Source of the DNA: CAIVND01 sp035532075
Lineage (GTDB): Bacteria; Actinomycetota; Acidimicrobiia; Acidimicrobiales; Bog-793
Direction of reading: 5' to 3'
DNA: 33,039 bases
Assembly: GCA_035532075.1 (NCBI GenBank)
Contig: DATKRV010000071.1
Location: forward strand, 1-33,039
A model generated the notes under the pieces. The model saw only the letters and a program-made list of their open reading frames with translations, was not told the DNA's origin and made no database searches. The translations under genes were made by a program, and so were the position numbers. Positions 30,935-33,039 of this stretch are shown here, in pieces; within the stretch, counting starts at the first letter, position 1, and every line of letters begins with the position of its first letter.

Positions 30935-32098
30935 ATGCGCGACGGTTTTTTGGTCTATGACACCGATACCCATATCTCACCCTCCGCCGAGGAGCTTTCG
31001 GAATACCTCTCGCCGCGACTCCGCGCGTTGGTTCCCGACCTAGAGAGTCATCTCTATGAGGTGCGTATCGGATATGCGGGCGAGATCAACGAACCTCCGT
31101 TTCGACACCGTTACCGGTTTGCAAACGCGGTGGCGGGATGGGGATCGAGCGAACCTCGCGTTCTCGGAGAGGCCGCACCACGCAAACAGGAGCGTCACTT
31201 CCAGAGGTTCATGGGCAAGCGCCTGCCGAGCGACGGTGGTCATGAGATCGTTGGGGTGAGGCTCAACGACATGGACGAGGAGGGCGTCGACGTCCACATG
31301 CTCGTTCCCGATCCCGCCAACGGAGCGGAGAATCCAGAGATCGAGTACGAAATGCTCGCCGCACAGCATCGTTGGATCGATGATGTGACCAAAATGGCGC
31401 CACATCGACTCAAATCCCTGATCGTCGTGAGTTCTCGTTCAATCGACTGGTCGGTGCGCGAGATCCATCGATATGGATCCTCTGACTGGGCTGTCGGAGT
31501 CCAGGTGTACATGCCACTTGACTATCCGATCGATCACCCGGATCTCGCACCGATCTTCCTCGCGGCCCAGGAGGAGGATCTTGCGATCGTGCACCACTCC
31601 TTTGCCACGGGATATCCGGGTTATCGCGATATGTGGAACAACCCGTTTCTTGGCAGGTCAGCCTCGCATCCGTGGGCCGCGGCCCGCTTTATCGGTGCGG
31701 TGATCGGTTCGGGGATGTTCGACAGCTACCCAGAGCTGCGGTTCGGTGTGCTTGAGTCGGGATTCGGTTGGCTGCCACACTGGGCGGTTCGACTCGACGA
31801 CCAGCTCATCTATGTCGGATATTGCAATGAAAACCTGAAGTACAAGCCGAGCGAATATCTCACCTCGGGCAGATTTTTCTGTTCGATCGAGATGCATGAG
31901 GGACCGGAGATGGTGAAGATGTTCACCGAGATCCTCGGTGACGAGATCCTCACCTTCGGCACCGATTACCCCCACGCCGAATCGCGTTTTCCCGAATCGG
32001 TTGACCGGGTACTCAGCTGGACCAAATCTGGTGTCAGCGAGGGTGCGATCAAGAAGATGATGTGGGACAACGCGGTGCGTTTTTTCGGTCAGCCGTAG
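30935..32098 (+). CDS. Amidohydrolase-related (ACMSD-like) decarboxylase or hydrolase
   Basis: 387 residues, ATG at 30935 with GGGAGAAG seven bases upstream. TIM-barrel metal enzyme of the amidohydrolase-2 group: the first motif is DTDTHISPS (residues 9-17, D-x-D-x-H, seen in some members in place of H-x-H), later VHHS at about residue 215 and the C-terminal GTDYPHAES with the catalytic Asp. Relatives decarboxylate aromatic or muconate-type acids, hydrolyse C-C bonds or open rings. The start of a Rieske oxygenase 0.8 kb downstream suggests a place in aromatic-acid breakdown (inference). Substrate unknown. Confidence 0.88.
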   Translation: MRDGFLVYDTDTHISPSAEELSEYLSPRLRALVPDLESHLYEVRIGYAGEINEPPFRHRYRFANAVAGWGSSEPRVLGEAAPRKQERHFQRFMGKRLPSDGGHEIVGVRLNDMDEEGVDVHMLVPDPANGAENPEIEYEMLAAQHRWIDDVTKMAPHRLKSLIVVSSRSIDWSVREIHRYGSSDWAVGVQVYMPLDYPIDHPDLAPIFLAAQEEDLAIVHHSFATGYPGYRDMWNNPFLGRSASHPWAAARFIGAVIGSGMFDSYPELRFGVLESGFGWLPHWAVRLDDQLIYVGYCNENLKYKPSEYLTSGRFFCSIEMHEGPEMVKMFTEILGDEILTFGTDYPHAESRFPESVDRVLSWTKSGVSEGAIKKMMWDNAVRFFGQP

Positions 32099-32125
32099 AT
32101 TCGCAGGCATACGATCGGCCTGGCG

Positions 32126-32155
32126 GGTTAGCCTCACACGAGGGCAAAGCCAACC
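32126..32155 (+). terminator. Stem-loop after the amidohydrolase gene
   Basis: GGTT pairs with AACC around an inner CCTC-ACAC-GAGG hairpin, 28 bases after the stop. No T-run follows; it could end or stabilise the amidohydrolase mRNA. Confidence 0.4.
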
Positions 32156-32237
32156 GAGTCTACCAACCGATGCCGGCACGCTTCTGCGCTGCTCGCGAGC
32201 GCCAAAGAGCGAGCGCGTGAAAGGTGAAAGGAGAGCG

Positions 32238-32801
32238 ATGAGCGACGATGTCACGCCATTCCTCTTTGGCTGGAAGCTCACGGAGATCGTCTTCGTCGAG
32301 GATCGCCTGCATCTGCGCTCTGGAACTGTCGGCGTGCTCGTCAACGTCGACAGTGCGGCCCGGTGTTTCAAGCATGCGGAGCACGACGCGCCGATGGCGA
32401 ACTGTGCCTGTGGGTTCTTTGCCCGGTCGACGAGCGAATCGCTGGTTCTCTATGCGCGCTATCCCTTCTCCCATCTGATCGAGGTCGAACTCAGCGGCAG
32501 GGTGATCGCCAGGCGTGGGGAGATGAGGGCGCAACACCAGCGGATCCTGCGCCTTCTGTTGCTGCCGACCTGCTACCGATGCGGAGGTGGTGCCTCGATG
32601 CTCACCGAGCCAGCGCCGTCGCGTTCACGTGTCGAGGTCTTTCCCGCTCCGGCTTTGACGAGCGTCTGTGAGGACTGTGCGGGAGCACGCTGGTGGCTGC
32701 GCGATGAGGTCCAGAGCGAGCTTGAGATTCCGGTCAGCTGGGCGGTTCCGAGCGAGGCGCTCGTGCTTCACGGGGTAGGGATGAACCTCGGAGACCACTG
32801 A
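32238..32801 (+). CDS. Hypothetical cysteine-rich protein
   Basis: 187 residues, ATG at 32238 with AAAGGAGA six bases before. N-terminal half: beta-rich (FLFGWKLTEIVFVEDRLHLRSG), then CACGFFA and YPFSHLIEVELSGRVIARRGEMRAQ; C-terminal half: CYRCGG and VCEDCAGARWWLRDE, two CxxC pairs forming a likely zinc ribbon. I recall actinobacterial proteins with a CxCGFYA...EVELWGRV...HxxG pattern but they have no named function. No membrane helix or signal peptide. It lies between the amidohydrolase and the Rieske gene, in the same direction. Confidence 0.75.
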   Translation: MSDDVTPFLFGWKLTEIVFVEDRLHLRSGTVGVLVNVDSAARCFKHAEHDAPMANCACGFFARSTSESLVLYARYPFSHLIEVELSGRVIARRGEMRAQHQRILRLLLLPTCYRCGGGASMLTEPAPSRSRVEVFPAPALTSVCEDCAGARWWLRDEVQSELEIPVSWAVPSEALVLHGVGMNLGDH

Positions 32802-32911
32802 CTGTGTGTCTTCCTTTGACTCACGCGCTTGGCACGAACGAAGGAGATGTCAAGATAGGGGCGACGGGTCTCTCGATACCCAGATTGTGAAAGATGATAG
32901 GGGAGTCTGCA

Positions 32912-33039
32912 ATGATCACCACCGAACACAACGACCGACTCACAAGGGTCGGCAAGGGAACTCCGGGTGGCGAGATGATGCGCCGTTACTGGCACCCGAT
33001 CGCACCAAGCGCGAAGCTCGACGAGAACCCGGTACAGAG
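32912..33039 (+). CDS. Rieske aromatic-ring oxygenase, N-terminal fragment (runs off the window)
   Basis: The window ends 42 codons into this gene. ATG at 32912 is preceded by AGGGGAG. The visible part includes LTRVGKGTPGGEMMRRYWHPIAPS, a pattern found at the N-terminus of phthalate 4,5-dioxygenase-like Rieske oxygenases (the MRRYWHP motif lies before the CxH...CxxH cluster site, which is not yet reached). Such enzymes hydroxylate or demethylate aromatic acids. Partial; function uncertain but family likely. Confidence 0.75.
   Translation, partial: MITTEHNDRLTRVGKGTPGGEMMRRYWHPIAPSAKLDENPVQ

Overview
The window reads as a chromosomal segment of a moderately GC-rich actinobacterium. Three things point there: the gene order mec-cysO-cysM-murI-rph-rdgB, known from mycobacteria (with two M. 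tuberculosis genes missing), proteins with STAS/GAF/ANTAR architecture, and a HelD-type helicase. A member of the Acidimicrobiia or a related deep actinobacterial lineage is my inference; no rRNA or tRNA is present to fix the taxonomy.

Layout. (1) 1-2620: a sparse stretch with one reverse-strand MFS exporter-like gene and codon and base use unlike the rest. It ends exactly at the 3' end of ssrA (tmRNA), where a 16-bp direct repeat of the tmRNA end looks like an attachment-site scar. (2) 2621-3665: ssrA and smpB, the trans-translation pair, both on the minus strand and separated by a perfect 13-bp inverted repeat. (3) 3770-7876: a forward operon for sulfide-carrier-dependent cysteine synthesis (Mec, CysO, CysM), then glutamate racemase, RNase PH and the XTP/dITP pyrophosphatase. 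(4) 7963-11179: two small cysteine-rich proteins, a GT4 glycosyltransferase, an SRPBCC protein and a compact luciferase-like protein. (5) 11238-15692: an AlaC-like aminotransferase and the B12-dependent ribonucleotide reductase NrdJ, whose promoter carries two NrdR-like boxes 31 bp apart. (6) 15693-22315: an accessory-looking region with a frameshifted membrane-protein gene, a STAS-GAF-ANTAR regulator, a 77-residue partner, a second GAF-ANTAR regulator, a structured leader with a coupled short ORF, a secreted two-repeat protein and a membrane-anchored protein. (7) 22521-25967: a minus-strand operon with an MFS transporter, a nucleoside 2-deoxyribosyltransferase-like protein and an FAD aromatic hydroxylase. 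(8) 26234-33039: HelD, a MoxR ATPase/VWA protein pair, an amidohydrolase, a cysteine-rich protein and the start of a Rieske oxygenase, which suggests that an aromatic-acid catabolic cluster continues to the right.

Most of the window is ordinary housekeeping. The points most worth a second look are the CysO C-terminal Ser-Asn extension beyond the GG tail (next to its JAMM peptidase), the duplicated ssrA end, the paired NrdR sites on nrdJ, the GAF/ANTAR block with a STAS domain lacking its phosphorylatable serine, and the deoxyribosyltransferase-like gene locked into an aromatic hydroxylase operon. I did not find a CRISPR array, a transposase or a complete prophage.
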